Shown here: positions 36,269 to 48,447 of the stretch, piece by piece
Layout of the letters: the number at the start of each line of letters is the position of its first letter
Numbering within the stretch: the stretch's first letter is position 1
From: Leptoclinus maculatus
Lineage: Eukaryota > Chordata > Actinopteri > Perciformes > Stichaeidae
Assembly: GCA_032191485.1 (NCBI GenBank)
Contig: JAVDOI010000007.1
Location: 2,832,463 to 2,896,462 of the forward strand
Reading direction: 5' to 3'
Length of the DNA: 64,000 nucleotides
Notes under the pieces: model-generated
The model's input: only the letters and a program-made list of their open reading frames with translations
Told to the model about the DNA's origin: nothing
The model's database searches: none
Translations under genes and position numbers: made by a program

Positions 36269-37068
36269 GGGGCCGTCCAGAGTTTTCAACATTTTCACGG
36301 TCGTACAAAGTGTACGACGGGGGGTGGGGAGGGGTCAGTCATGTACGACTTTAAAGTTTCGTAAAATGTCGATATTTTTCGTGAACGGAACTTGAATGTT
36401 ATTTTTATAATTGAAGATCTCGGGCTCAAGCGAACAGCGCTGCGTTTTAGCGCCAACACCATATCCCAACACACCCGTGTTCAAACCCCTCTAGTCTGGA
36501 CCTGGTCGGTCGGACTGCGTAGCCTCGCCTCTACCCCAGTCAATACAAGTTGTTGCCCCACCGGCCTGTTCCGAGGAACGACGGGCCTGCCGGGGTGCGC
36601 ATGGGCGGGGGCGGCGGTGGCCGCGTGTCCGGCACCAACGATGAGTGCCCTCCCCTTCGGAACCATAAAACTTAGTGCGGTGCGGCGGCCTCGTCCTGGC
36701 CGTCCGCCGTGTGCCTCCGGGTACCCAACTCTCCTCCCTCCTCTGGAGGGAGCACGGGGGGTTCAATGTCTCCTCCCCCGCTCTGGCCTCGGCTGTAGCG
36801 GGATGGAGCACCCGGGGGTTTGTTATCCCCTTTGAAACCTCTTTGTCTGTGAAACCTGGCCTTGGCAAAAAAATAAATAAATATTGTTGGATACATATCT
36901 TCTATATACATATTATTGTGTTTGTGTCTATAGTTGGGACTCCTAAAATCTAGACCACTGTCATGTAATGTGATAAAAATGTTGATATGTACTACTTTGG
37001 GGGGGGGGGTCTGGAAAAGTAGTACTCTTTGTACTACTGTGAAAATGTTGATAACTTTGGAAGACCCC
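36269..37068. mobile_element. PIF/Harbinger-like non-autonomous element (TTA target duplication)
   Basis: Left end ggggccgtccagagttttca followed by acattttcac. The right end, read inward, is ggggtcttccaaagttatca followed by acattttcac. The inverted repeats are about 30 bp long and imperfect. The 3-bp direct repeat TTA (36266-36268 and 37069-37071) is the target length and sequence of PIF/Harbinger elements. Subterminal segments also mirror each other (gtacaaagtgtacgac against gtacaaagagtactac). The 800-bp interior has an unusually GC-rich core at about 36410-36860 with no recognised gene. Confidence 0.75.
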
Positions 37069-37369
37069 TTACGTACTTAAATGCACACAATTCTGTTTAA
37101 ACATATTGACGCAGACAGATGTGGATGCAAATACCAATTTCTAAGGCCCTGATCCACCAACTACTCCTCTATGACATAAAAATAACAATCATTGACTGGT
37201 GGTAAAAACCAGACATTTGAGGATGTCATCCTGGGCGTTGGAACACCGATTGCCATTTGTCAACATTGTCTGAAATGTTATAGACCAAAGAACTTAGTTA
37301 AGCAAATATTAGCGCTCAACATACTTATTTTACATAACAATAATATTTGTTTTAAGTAAAAAACATGAT

Positions 37370-37500
37370 TGTTTTGCGTTACTAACATACTTATTTTAAC
37401 CCAAACCACAATCTTTTCCTGAACCTAACCAAGTACCTTCGTTGCATAAGTAAACATTAAAACTATGTAAACCTAACCCTAACCTACGTCATTTTTGTCA
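37370..37500 (+). repeat. Dispersed modular repeat family C, partial copy
   Basis: Contains ttaacccaaaccacaatctt, ttcctgaacctaaccaagta and cttcgttgcataagtaaac, the central module of the family. Confidence 0.6.
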
Positions 37501-38229
37501 GAACCGGTATGTGTCTTCCAAACAGAAAATGTGCAAGCATGGTGACAAAGTAATGGTAAAGGGTAAAGACGTGGTCGCTGTCCAGAGTGTTCATTCTTTA
37601 CCAGCGGATTAGACTCCTGCTGGATGACAACTGACGGCTAATTGTTGTATCATTATCTTGTCTTAGCTTATTTGTGCCGCTAATTTCCGTCCCCTCTACA
37701 AGTTGTCATTATGTGGTAAAGTCATTGAGATAATTTAATCAGAAAACAATAAAAACTGTTTCAATTTGATTTAATATATCATACAACTAAAAATGTAATT
37801 ATTTCTTTATTCATTATTTATCCTCCCTGGCCCTGACAATGGAAACTATGACATATCATGCATCATGATGGTTAGCCCCCTGCTTGTGAAGGGAGGACCG
37901 GAGCTGTTTTGATTGGCTGTGATCTGGGGTACTGGAGTCTCTACCAGCATGCATTGGGCAGGAGGAAGGATTCACCTGGAGAGGTCATCAGTCTATCTCA
38001 AGGCTAATGCACTAAAACGGGTCAGAATCATCACTGTAACGTCACACCATTATACACTGAGCGTTATAACATGCCCCTGAACAGTGATGTGAACAAAATG
38101 AGCAACCTGTATAGTTGCTGACTACAAATCAGATTTTTATAAACAAAAGAAGAGGTTTAAACATGGACCGAAAGGTAACTCATTCATTGGACAGTTCTGG
38201 TGATGTGATCTGGCATTATCCATGCTGGA

Positions 38230-38835
38230 TGGATTGGTGGCTGAGGCCTTTGATTCCGAGGCACCCTTAAGCGTCTGTATGAGATACACTCATAGGCTTT
38301 CAACTAACTCCAACGTAAACCCATCCACGACAATAAGAGACTTAACCAAGGAGACCGCTGTTCGTGTCCCTGAAACCAAGTCAACATTGACTCATTTTAC
38401 CTTTTATTTTGTTGCGTTAGACCAGTTATGTAACAAACGTACAGTACGTATTTTACGTAACAAACATACTTATTTGTACCCAAACCATGATCTTTTCGTA
38501 AACCTAACCAAATGCTTTTGTTGCGTAAGTAAACCTAAAAACTAAGTAAACATACATTGGAAGAGACTGTATGCATGTAACGAGCCGGAACTGTATGTTT
38601 CCTGTGAACACAGATTATACTGAAAAGAAGTTCATTTGGAAAAGACACTTCACATGTGACAAGGGGAAACCATGTTCCCTGTTAGAACAGAAGTTTATGT
38701 TGAAAAGACAGTATCCATGCAACAGGCGGAAACTGACAGGCCGTCCTGTCACATCCAAAACTGACACTAGAGGGAAACCTAGAACGTCATAGTTTGAAGT
38801 GTAGGGCCACGTATTTGACGAGTTTGGAGAAAAGC
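38230..38835 (+). repeat. Dispersed modular repeat family C, most complete copy
   Basis: Modules in order: gaggcacccttaagcgtctg and tatgagatacactc; ctttcaactaactccaacgt and aaacccat; gtacccaaaccatgatcttt and cgtaaacctaaccaaatg; ttgttgcgtaagtaaac; an irregular internal duplication with ttatactgaaaagaagttca and tttatgttgaaaagacagta; then ctagagggaaacctagaacg and tcatagtttgaag. Partial copies elsewhere keep this order. It is non-coding and its class is unknown to me. Confidence 0.65.
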
Positions 38836-40059
38836 CAATTTAATCACTGGGAAACACATTCAAACACTCACATAGGACATACATACATATTTGCTGTATG
38901 GGAGCTAAAGAAAAGGTGAAGAATTTATCAGCACTTATATCTATTGCACCAAACATTGATGAACTGGAAATTCAGAACAGACACATTCTAATTCTAACAG
39001 GCGAAACCCTTATCTGTAAGTCCCAAAACCACCAGGAAGGCTTTTGTTGTCGGCTTATTTCGTAGGTGAGGATAACCTCGACAAATAAAGCTGTGCTGAA
39101 ATACGTCTAAAAAAAGGTCTTCATTTGCGCCTTTAAAAGCAGAGACAAACACTGCAGTGCAGTGGGTGAGATGCCAAACACAAACTAAGTGTTGTTCGGT
39201 TAAATATGCTCCCAGAACAGTTTGGGATCAGGAAGAGAAACTGCATCCAGAATACATTGTTCGCCAGGACCGAAAAATACTTCAAATCTACAAATGCGAC
39301 TTGATATTAGCGTAATTGTTGCCTTTATGTTCACTGCAAACATTGCATTATAGATCAAAGTAAAACACAGAGCGGTTCATTTCGATGTTCTAGTTTATGA
39401 GCGAAGGCGTTGCCCTTGATGTTCTGTGCAAATTGGCACTTTGACATGAAGCGCAGCACAATATTGCATAAATCATGAAAAAAGCTTGGAGCCCTCCGAA
39501 TCGCTCTCGCTGCCTCTGGAGTAGTGACTCTCTGAACCTGTCGCCGCACACAAAATGTGTCCGTGAGCTTCTGACAAGAGGATTAGAGAGGCAAACTGTG
39601 TACACAACAAGAAAAGAAGAAAAATGTTTAGATAAAAGAGAGAGGGAAGAGTAAAGCATCAATGTTTGCTGACTTTATTTCCAGAGTTGATCTGAGATCA
39701 TCTGCAGTCCAACATGTTCACAAACGGGCCGGATGCTGCTTTTTTCTCTGTAATCCTGTTGCTGTAAGAGGCTCAGTTTTACTTTCACTTCCATTAATTG
39801 CTGCAAAAACTTGCAGGTGCATACAGTACGTGAACACGCATCAAACACTGATTGGATATAATCAATTAAGGACTTTATGTGCTTTATGGAAAACAATTGG
39901 CCGATATCCTGTAATTTCACGTTTTTCACAGCTTCAAACTGTCTGCTGTGAAAAAAAAGACAATAAAAGACAATAACCCCCTACTACTTATAGGAAAAGT
40001 TTACTTCTTTTTGGCCTAGCCATGAAACATGTATGGATTACCAAATATGCTTCCTGGCC

Positions 40060-40780
40060 ACAGTCCCCTACTTTAGCGCCTGTATGAGACTCACCCGGCT
40101 TTCAATCAATTCCAATGTAAACCCATGCGCTGCAATATTACATGCTAGCAGCAACTGCTCGGGAAGTCGTGACAGTGTGATGGCTTCCTTTTTGATTTCC
40201 GTTTAGCTATATTTCTATCCCCAACTAATGTGCTCCACAAGGTTTGGCTAGATAGTTACATCCACTCGGGTTACTCACGTTTTGTTTTCCACCGGTAGTC
40301 CGGTAGATGAAGATGACGGAAGAATAGAAGGGCTGTGTGTGTGTGTGTGTGTGTGTGTTAAACTACGCGCCATCAAAGGGGGCTAATTCATTAACAATTT
40401 ATTGCCACGGATGGCCACATGGGGCAGTAGAACCAACCACAGTCTAAGAGTATACAGTCTAACTTGTCCTTTTTGGCTCCTACAAGTAGTATAAAGAGCC
40501 AGAAAGTCCATGTAGGGAGGAGGTCGGGTCAAATGGATTGGTCGAATAATCACAGGACTTTCACCCAGGAGTCCTGTGTCAGCCAGCGCTGACTCATTTT
40601 AAGTTACATAAGTACGTTACTTAACTAACATACTTATGTAACAAACATATTTGTTTGAACCCAAATCATGTTTTCTTTCCTAAAACCTAACCAAGTAGTT
40701 TTTTTTGCCTAAAACCTAAAGTAACGCCAAGGGGTCCCCGACCAAGCATTCGTACGTGACGAGTTGGGAACGAGAACAGG
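40060..40780 (+). repeat. Dispersed modular repeat family C, split copy
   Basis: The first module is at 40070-40145 (gcgcctgtatgagactcac, aatgtaaacccatgcgctgc). The central and last modules are at about 40600-40780 (cccaaatcatgttttctttc, aaaacctaaccaagtag, gaccaagcattcgtacgtga). A (TG)13 tract and unrelated sequence lie between them. Confidence 0.5.
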
Positions 40781-41884
40781 GTTGGCGCAGAACAAGGGAG
40801 CCAAAGAGTCAGGGGGCTCCTAAGCCAGGGCTTCTTTTTCAAGGTCCTACAGTGTGTAACATTAAATATGCATGAAGATATGTGGACCAATCAAAGAAAA
40901 AGTTAAAAAAGGATCCTTTAGTATATTTTATTGGGAGTTAAAAAAATGCATTCATGCCAAGAAATATCCAAATCTAAAGTGTGAAGGAATTTTTTTCTGT
41001 TGATCCCAAGAAGATAACCCGGTTGCACTTAAGAAACTCTCTAGCAGCTCAGCTCAGACTTTTAGCTGCTCTCCTGATGAGATGTAAGAACATCAAAATT
41101 GCCAGTGCTCCTCATTCTTTCCAACACGTCCATGCTGTTTGTTACGATGAACATCGCAGCCTCTAGAGGCCCGCTTACCAACGTCAGGCTCCAGTCTTGC
41201 TAATTTCGTAAAATAACACTTTCTTTTCTATCTTTGTTCCATGAGAAAGACTTTGCGCAGGACAGAAAGCGGTGGCCACTGTCACCTCAGAAGATAACAC
41301 CCGAGAGCTCTTCACAGCTCCACGGGCTCAGACACATACCGCTCAAAATCAAAGAGCCTCTGCGGACTGGAGGTGAGAGCATGTTTAAACATGCTGTGGG
41401 GGGGCGGGGGCAGAGAGAGAGGTTTGGGGGTGCAAGCGTGGCATATTATGTACGTGAAACCAAAAGAGAATGTGTGTGTGTGTTTATGTATACTGCGAGA
41501 GGTCCATTCAGAATGACAAACATGCTAAGTGTGTGAAAATTAAAAACACAGATTCAAGCACGCACACTTGCACACACATACATGATGAGATCCATCAGGT
41601 GCTCAGCCTGTAAATGCCACACGAGGCAAAGCGCAAAAGTGACCCCTGCAGGAACAACTAAAGCAGTACAGCACGGGTCCCAGAACCATCCATTTCTTCA
41701 TTTAGCACCATGAGAGGAGAGGGGAGGGAAACAAGGAGAGGATATGGAGGAGAGAGGAAAGGATTGACATTGAGGAAAGTGACATCATCACTTAAAAAAA
41801 AAAAAAAATCTGTCATCCAAACACTGAAACGTGTTTCTCCGTTCAGTGTTTACAATCCCCTCTCCTTTTTAAAAGCTCAAACAA

Positions 41885-42045
41885 CGCTGGCAGCCTAGAC
41901 ACTGAGCAAATAAATGTACCATGGTCTCAGTCTGAGGACAGACAATACACTTCTGTTTGTAACTATTGCCCCGTGTGCAACCCTTCACTGGAGGTCTGCT
42001 GTCCGCTGTCCGCTTTTTAATGGGCAGCTTGTACAGGAGAGGAGA
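41885..42045 (-). mobile_element. Second, short fragment of the Tx1-group LINE ORF2
   Basis: Aligns in the same orientation with 42565-42735: gaccactgagcaaataaatgt-like wording, ctattgccccgtgtgcaac, cactggaggtctgctgtccg and aatgggcagcttgtacag are shared. It sits just beyond the 3' end of the large LINE and ends at a palindrome, so it is a separate, severely truncated insertion or a rearranged piece. Confidence 0.6.
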
Positions 42046-42084
42046 AGAGAGGCTCTCCTCTCTTCTCCTCTCCTGTACAAGCTG
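42025..42084. repeat. Perfect 27-bp inverted repeat with 6-bp spacer
   Basis: Arms 42025-42051 (beginning cagcttgtacaggagagg) and 42058-42084 (ending ctcctgtacaagctg) are exact reverse complements around gctctc. The arm sequence is LINE-derived (grey match to agcttgtacag at 42722), so the palindrome marks a fold-back junction between two LINE pieces. Confidence 0.95.
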
Positions 42085-42204
42085 TTTTGGTTTCCAAATT
42101 TCCTTTATTGATCCAGGAGACGCCAGATCACTGTCACATCATCAATAAAAAAAAAAAATTAAAAAAATTAAAACAATTCATTCAAGCACAGAAAAATACC
42201 AACA

Positions 42205-45200
42205 TATTATAAATAAAAAATCAGCTCCCCCTCCCCCACGGAGCATAAAACCCCACCAATAGCCCAAATGCGGCTGAAGGCCGTCACATTGTCCATCATT
42301 TGGAAATATCTGGATTCTACCCTCAGTCGAGCCTTCAGCAGTCCCTCCAGAACCAGTACCAGCTCTACACTGCCGGCACTCTGAGCCCGGTTCCTGTGTG
42401 TTAACCAAATGGCCAACTTAGCAGTACCGGACAAAAAGTTCACCAAAGTGTGTATCATTTTCCTCTAAACAGATTTGGGACCAAAGATGAACTAAACCAA
42501 AAGAAAAACCCTCCCCAAGACCCTGAAACCACCTTTTTAAATGTGCAAACAGTGCTGACAGACGAGGACACTGAACAAATAGATGTACAAGATCTTTGCT
42601 CTGAGAACAGAATAAACAGCTCCCCAGCTCAGGATCAAGGTGCGCTCTGTATCTGTTCGTTCGTAGCTATTGCCCCGTGTACAACCATCCACTGGAGGTC
42701 TGCTGTCCGCTTTTCAATGGGCAGCTTGTACAGAGACCGCCAGCTGCCTTTCGGGGAAAATTCTGGACCAAAGAACTCTCTCCACCTTGACTCCTTCATC
42801 CCTGCCAAAGAGCGCAAGTTCACAACCTTGACGTAGGTGTGGTAGATGGCTTTTTTGCCCACTTGTCCAGGTGCAGGGTTGTGAAAGTGAGCAGCTGCCA
42901 CGCTCCCACAGGGGGTGATGGACAGAGAGGGGAGAGGGGAAACAGTACTCAAAGCCGTCATTCCACTGGTCCCACAGAGTTTGGTTAGCGGCAAACTCTC
43001 TCTGGGGTATGGACAGGGCGGCACAGACTTCCTCCACCACTCTGTTGATCAGCCGGACTGAGGTGATGCTGCTGTTCTCTCTCAGGGCGTCCATCAATGT
43101 CGCCGTCATCCTCATCAGATGGCCCAGTTTGGTGCAGCCAGCTTCTCTGAGGCTGGCAGATTGCAGAGTTTGAGTCTGTATAAAGTTGTTAAAGAACAAT
43201 GTTCCTCAAACAACCACATTCCAGGGACCTCATTTGTGGTGCGTGTGGTCTTGAAAATATGCCATGCCTGCAGTACAGAGCTGTAGAAAGGTGTTAGTCC
43301 AGTAAGGTCCAAAGTCTCTGGTTGCAGGAGGAACAGCTGCTTGTCATAGCCCAACCGCCCTGCTCTCCTCAGCAGCAGTCGAGCTGTGTCAAGCCAGCTT
43401 GGGCCACAGTTGTAGAGCAGTCTTTGAGCTGTCCGGAGTCGGAAAGAGGCAATTTTGGACTGGATGTCAATCAGTCCATGCCCCCCCTCATCAACAGGCA
43501 GGTATAGAGCTGCTGCTCGGACCCAGTGCCTGCCAGACCAGAAAAAGTCTACGATGGATCTCTGGATGTCCTCTATCAGGCCTCTCGGTAGCATCAGAGC
43601 GATGAGTCTGTGCCAAAGAGATGAGGCGACTAAGTTATTGGCGACCAGAACTCTTCCCCTATACGACAACTGGGGTAGCAACCATTTCTATTTAGACAAC
43701 CGAGCGCATACTTTCTCCTTCACTCCCTCCCATTTCTTTGCTTGAAAGCCCTCGGTGGCCAAAAAAAACTCCCAGGACTTTCAGTCCCTCTTTCCCCCAC
43801 TCAAGTGCACCAGGCAGACTAGGCGCTGCCCGGTCCGTCCACTGTCCCACCAACAAGGCTTGGCCCAGTTCACCCGTGCAGATGAGGGCTTTTTTAATAC
43901 AATGACAAGATGTAAACATTGAACGTCCTTCTGACGAGAGACAAAAACACATACATCCTCTGCATAAGCAGATACAATAGGAGGACGATTAGGACTGGAG
44001 GACCCCAGCAGTGAGTCGACCTCTCAACCTGCACAGCAAGGGCTCAATAGCTAAGCTATATAATTGACCTGAAATAGGACAACCCTGTCTTATCCCTCGC
44101 TGTACAGGGATTGGTCGACCCAAGCCAGAAAAGCATCACCAAAAACAAAAGCCCTAAATGCAGAAAACTGCTAAGAGTGATCCACCCTGTCAAAGGCTTT
44201 CTCCTGATCCAATGACACAACACCGAAGTTTACATTATTTTTCCTGCACAAATTAAAGTGTCTCTCATGAGGAAAATGTTGTCCATAATTGTCCTGTCAG
44301 GTACACAATAGGTTTGGTCTGAATGTACAACTAAGTCCAGGTTGTCCTTGAGTCTATTTGATAAGGCTCTGGAAAGCACCTTATAGTCAGTACAGAGGAG
44401 GGCAACCGGCCTCCAGTTCCTGAGTAACGCCAGGTCTCCTTTCTTTGGCAGCAGGGAAAGCCTCGCTTGCTGACAGGAGACAGAAAGAGATCCTGTTCTG
44501 AAACACTCCAACAGAACACTATGTAAATCATGTCCAAGTGTATTCCAGAAGCATTTGTAAAAGTCAGCGGAGAGACCATCAATCCCTGGTGCCCGTCCTG
44601 ATGCCATCTGTTTGACAGCAACCGTCAAATCCTCCAGAGTCAGCCCACAGTCCAGAGCAGCTTTCTCCTCCGGGCTGAGCTGAGGAAGCCCCTCCAAGAG
44701 CTCCTGCCGACACTCCATGCTGCACTGCTCTGCCCCAAAGAGGTCAGCATAGAACTCCATGGCATGGTTCCTCATCTCACCCGGACTGGTGGTCACCTTG
44801 CCTCCTGGAAGCCTAAGGCAGGTCATCTGCTTCCGCTGTGCCACCGATCTCTCCAGGTTGAAGAATAAAGAGCTCGGGGCGTCCATGTCCTTCAGCTGGA
44901 GGAAGTGAGACCTGTCAAGAGCTCCCTTCACCCTCTCCTGCAGGAAGGAGCTAAACTCCAACCTCTTCTCCTGGAGCAGTTGACCCGTAGCAGGATCTTG
45001 GTCTCGGTGTAGCCCCTCCTCAATATCCCTGATGTTGGCCTCCAGCTCCTGGACTGCTGCCTTGATCTTAGCAGTGGAATGGGAGGTGTACTGCTGGCAA
45101 AAAACAAAAGCTTTTCCAACCTCCCACTATAGCTTCAGAGAAGTAAAATAATGTTCTGCTTTTCCACATATGCCAAAGTGCTCAAAGCTCTGGCAGAAAA

Positions 45201-45960
45201 CACTGTCCTGCAGAAGCTTGTTATTGAAGAACCAGTAGGACTTGACCCTTTCATCTGGCAAAATTATCAACTCTATGGTGATGATGTGGTGGTCACTGAA
45301 GCCAACTGGACTGATGCTACTGTGGAGCAATCTGGAGCTGAGACCCTGTTAAATGTATATCTGGTCTAATCTGGCTGCACTCACCCTGTTATTGTTGACC
45401 CTCACCCATGTGTACTGTCTAGATTGTGGATGTTTGGTTCTCCATGTGTCTGGCAGGTCCAGATGTGTGATGACACTGTTCAGGCTGTGAGATGATTGTG
45501 GATGGGGTTCCTCACTGGTCCTGTCTACAGTAAAGTCCAAAGTGCAGTTCAAATCACCACCCATAACTAAATGTTCTTGATGATGGTTCCTTAGCTCTTT
45601 GTCCAGTATGTTGAAAAAACCCACTCTTTCAGTTCCCTGGTTTGGTGCATAAATATTGACAAAGCAGAAGATAGCGCTCTCAATTTCTGCCCTCACAATA
45701 AGCAGCTGACCCTTCACCACCTCAGTAGAGGACAAGATGGTTGCATTAGCAGTTTTTCTGAACAGAACCGTGACCCCTACACTAATATTAGTGCCATGGC
45801 TGAGGGCACACGACCCATCCCACCATAAACCCCAATCAACTGATGGAACCGTGTGTGTCTCCTGCAGAAACAACACATTGACCTTTTTTTGGATAGAGAC
45901 TTCCGATATTAAGGCCCTTTTTTGCCAATCTCTCCCACCGTTAATGACACTATTTTGAGG
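42205..45960 (-). pseudogene. Tx1-group LINE ORF2: APE endonuclease and reverse transcriptase, inactivated
   Basis: The endonuclease part (45349-45876) has LFLQETHTV, VNIYAPNQGTERVGFF, VMGGDLNCTLDF and a terminal RLDQIYI. Its last motif, FSDHHIITIELI, lies beyond an in-frame TAA at 45349. A TAG at 45127 follows. The reverse transcriptase (44230-44961) has ASGRAPGIDGLSADFYKCFW, LSLLPKKGD and NWRPVALLCTDYKVLSRALS. Past a TAA at 44230 comes motif A, LDQEKAFDRVDH, then a motif B (QGCPISGQLYSLAI) in another frame. The catalytic box reads YAED (43955-43966) where YADD is expected. C-terminal parts are at 43115-43681 (LSYRGRVLVANNLVASSLWH) and to about 42207. Three nonsense codons, frameshifts and a catalytic substitution make it dead. 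Confidence 0.8.
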
Positions 45961-46229
45961 CTTTGCATTGAGGGGTCAGAGAAGAGAAACAGACCAAATA
46001 TATCAAGCAGAGAGCAGTACAGAGGAAAAAACACTGAGGTACATGATCACTATACTTTTTAGTCTTTTTAACAATTTTACCTTTTTGTGCTTTTCGAAGA
46101 AGAGTGATATGATTTTTTAGGCGGAAACGCTTTCTCTCATCCAAAAGGTCGAAGCCGGACAGTTTTTTAAGTATATCAACTGATTTGATGAATTTAGTGG
46201 TATCACTGAAATAATTAGTTTCTTTAAAT

Positions 46230-48439
46230 CAGGGGTCTCAAACTCAATTTACCTGGGGCCGCTGGAGGTAGAGTCTGGGTGAGGCTGGGCCGCATCAAAT
46301 ATTCCACAAAAAAAGGATTTCAAGTATTCCAAAAAAACTGATCCAATCTTCTCAATCTTTAGTAATAACAGTTCAGAACATGAACGGTTCTTCAGAACAT
46401 AGGCTTCTCTTACCTACTCCTTGCTGCCAGAGACCTGGCAGCGCTTCCTCTTACACAGCTGAGCCACATTTGGCTTGAGGGAGGAAGCAATTGAGACCCT
46501 CAGTATGGCTTGAAGATGCTCATCAGTAAGTTTGGACCTGTACTTTGACTTATTAAAGTTCATGGTGGAGAAGAGCTTTTCACATATATGTGCTCCCAAA
46601 AAGGCACATGGTCCGCTTGAACATCCTGGAAAGCTCAGGGAAGGTGGGGGGCAATTCTCTCAAAAATTGTCCAAGCTTGTCTGCTTTTCCACTCACCTCC
46701 CTGAACTTGGCTTTGAGTTCAGAATTCCACTGCAGGTCAATGAGCTCCATTTGAAGCACAGGAGGGGCATCTTGCACATCGAAGGAGAAGGGGTCAGCAA
46801 AAATGTGAAAATTGGCTCTGTGTGTCTTGAAGTCTGCAAACCTGTGATCAAATTCCTCCTGTAGCTTTACAATGGCATCAGCATACTTCTCACCACTGAA
46901 TGGTGTGCCCACATCCATGAGTGCCTTGCATGCTGGGAAATGGCAGAGGTTTGTCTGAGAGAGCTGGGCTTTCCATAACACAAGTTTTGTGGAGAATGCT
47001 CTGACGTTGTCATAGGCAGCACTGACAAGCTGCCCCTGGCCTTGTAATTTCTTGTTCAGTACATTCAGCTCCTGTGTGATGTCAACAGGAAAAGCTAAGT
47101 CCATGAGCCATTTGGGATCACTTAGCACAGGAACAGCCATCCCATCCTTCTCCATGAAGGCTTTCACTTCTGCTCTCAACTAAAAAAACCTCTTCAAGAC
47201 GTTTCCCCTGCTGAGCCAACGTACCTCGGTGAAGTAGAGCACATCCTCATATGCTGACTCTATTTCCTCCAAAAAGGCGCGGAACTGGCGGTGCTTTAAG
47301 CCCCTGGATCTGATATGGTTGATGCATTTCACAACGACAGACATCACATTGTCAAACTTCAGGCATTTGCTGCAAAGGGCCTGCTGATGGATAATGCAGT
47401 GCAGAGCAATGGCCTCCTCCACACCCTCATCTCCCAGTTTTCTTTGAACAAGTGCCACCAGTCCATTTCTCCTCCCTGTCATTGATGGCGCTCCATCGGT
47501 TGTTATTCCAGCAAACCTCTTCCATGGTAAACCGGCATCCACAATGGCATCACACAGCTGGCGGAATATTTCCTGAGCGGTGGTCTGACCATGCATTGGA
47601 ATCACTGTGAGCAACTCCTCCATCACTTCAAAATTGTCGTCAACACCGCGGACATAAATTGTGAGCTGCGCAGTGTCAGTGATGTCTGTGCTCTCATCAA
47701 GAGCGACTGAGTATGCATGGAAATGTTTGGCTTTCTCACGCAGTTGATCGTATATGTTACCTGACAGGTCAGAAATGCGCTCTGCCACTGTGTTGGCTGA
47801 AAGGCTGATGTTGCTTAACTGACCCTTCTTTTCCGGACAGACTATACTTGCAGCCTGTAACATGCACTTTTTGATGAACTCGCCGTCTTTGAATGGCTTT
47901 CCCGCCTTAGCAATCATCTCACTCACCACGTAGCTAGCTTCGACTGCTGCATCACTCTCTTTGCTTGCTTTCTTGAAAAAATCTTGTTGCCTCAGTAGAC
48001 ATGTTTTAAGATTGGCGACCCGGTCCTCTCTCTCATCTCCCTGGTATTTTGCATACTTCTCAGCATGTCTAGTTGAGTAATGACGTCTGATGTTGTATTC
48101 CTTGTGCACAGCAACTTTCTCTGTGCATATAAGACACGTCGGGGTGCCCCTGTGCTCAACAAAAAAATATTCCGTCTCCCACTTTTCCTGAAATTGTCTG
48201 TGCTCGTCGCCAACCTTTCTCTTCACGGCAGGTTTTGAGAAAGACATGACACGAGCCTGAGCTATGGTAGCCTATAAGTGATAAAAAATATAAAACGCCC
48301 AGGGCAACGACTCGGCAAAAAGGTGCGTGTGAGAAAAACGCGCGAGCCGCACTAACACTAAACTTTGATGTCAAGTAGGGGGCCACAAAATATCAACCAG
48401 GCCTCAATTGGCCCGTGGGCCGCGAGTTTGAGAACCATG
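46230..48439 (-). mobile_element. hAT (Charlie-like) transposon inserted in the LINE
   Basis: The ends are caggggtctcaaactc and, inward from the right, catggttctcaaactc. The 8-bp direct repeat ctttaaat flanks the element exactly (46222-46229 and 48440-48447). The LINE continues across it, and the second LINE copy has an uninterrupted equivalent at about 49575-49590 (tttctttttaaatgtttgat). At 2210 bp with a near-complete transposase this is an almost full-length autonomous-type copy. Confidence 0.93.
46414..48247 (-). pseudogene. hAT transposase (GTF2IRD2/ZBED-related), one stop and one frameshift
   Basis: The first 355 codons (48247-47180) start MSFSKPAVKRKVGDEHRQFQ and carry a BED finger, CLICTEKVAVHKEYNIRRHY followed by STRH. 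The RNase-H-like catalytic region follows, with VALDESTDITDTAQLTIYV, ITTDGAPSMTGRRNGLVALV and LHCIIHQQALCSK, then VRWLSRGNVLKRFF. A TAG at 47180-47182 interrupts it, after which the same frame continues (RAEVKAFMEKDG to 46580). A one-base shift near 46590 moves the C-terminal dimerisation motif (CEKLFSTMNFNKSKYRSKL, residues near 46570) to another frame. Intact proteins of this family cut and paste the element. This copy cannot make a complete one. Few disabling changes suggest a moderately recent insertion. Confidence 0.88.
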
Positions 48440-48447
48440 CTTTAAAT

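Noticed and set aside
36392..36953. Several open frames on both strands in the Harbinger-like core
   Set aside because: GC-rich composition lowers stop frequency; no motif recognised in any frame.
47992..48386. Extra minus-strand frames inside the hAT element
   Set aside because: Shadows of the transposase frame, which carries the BED finger and catalytic motifs.
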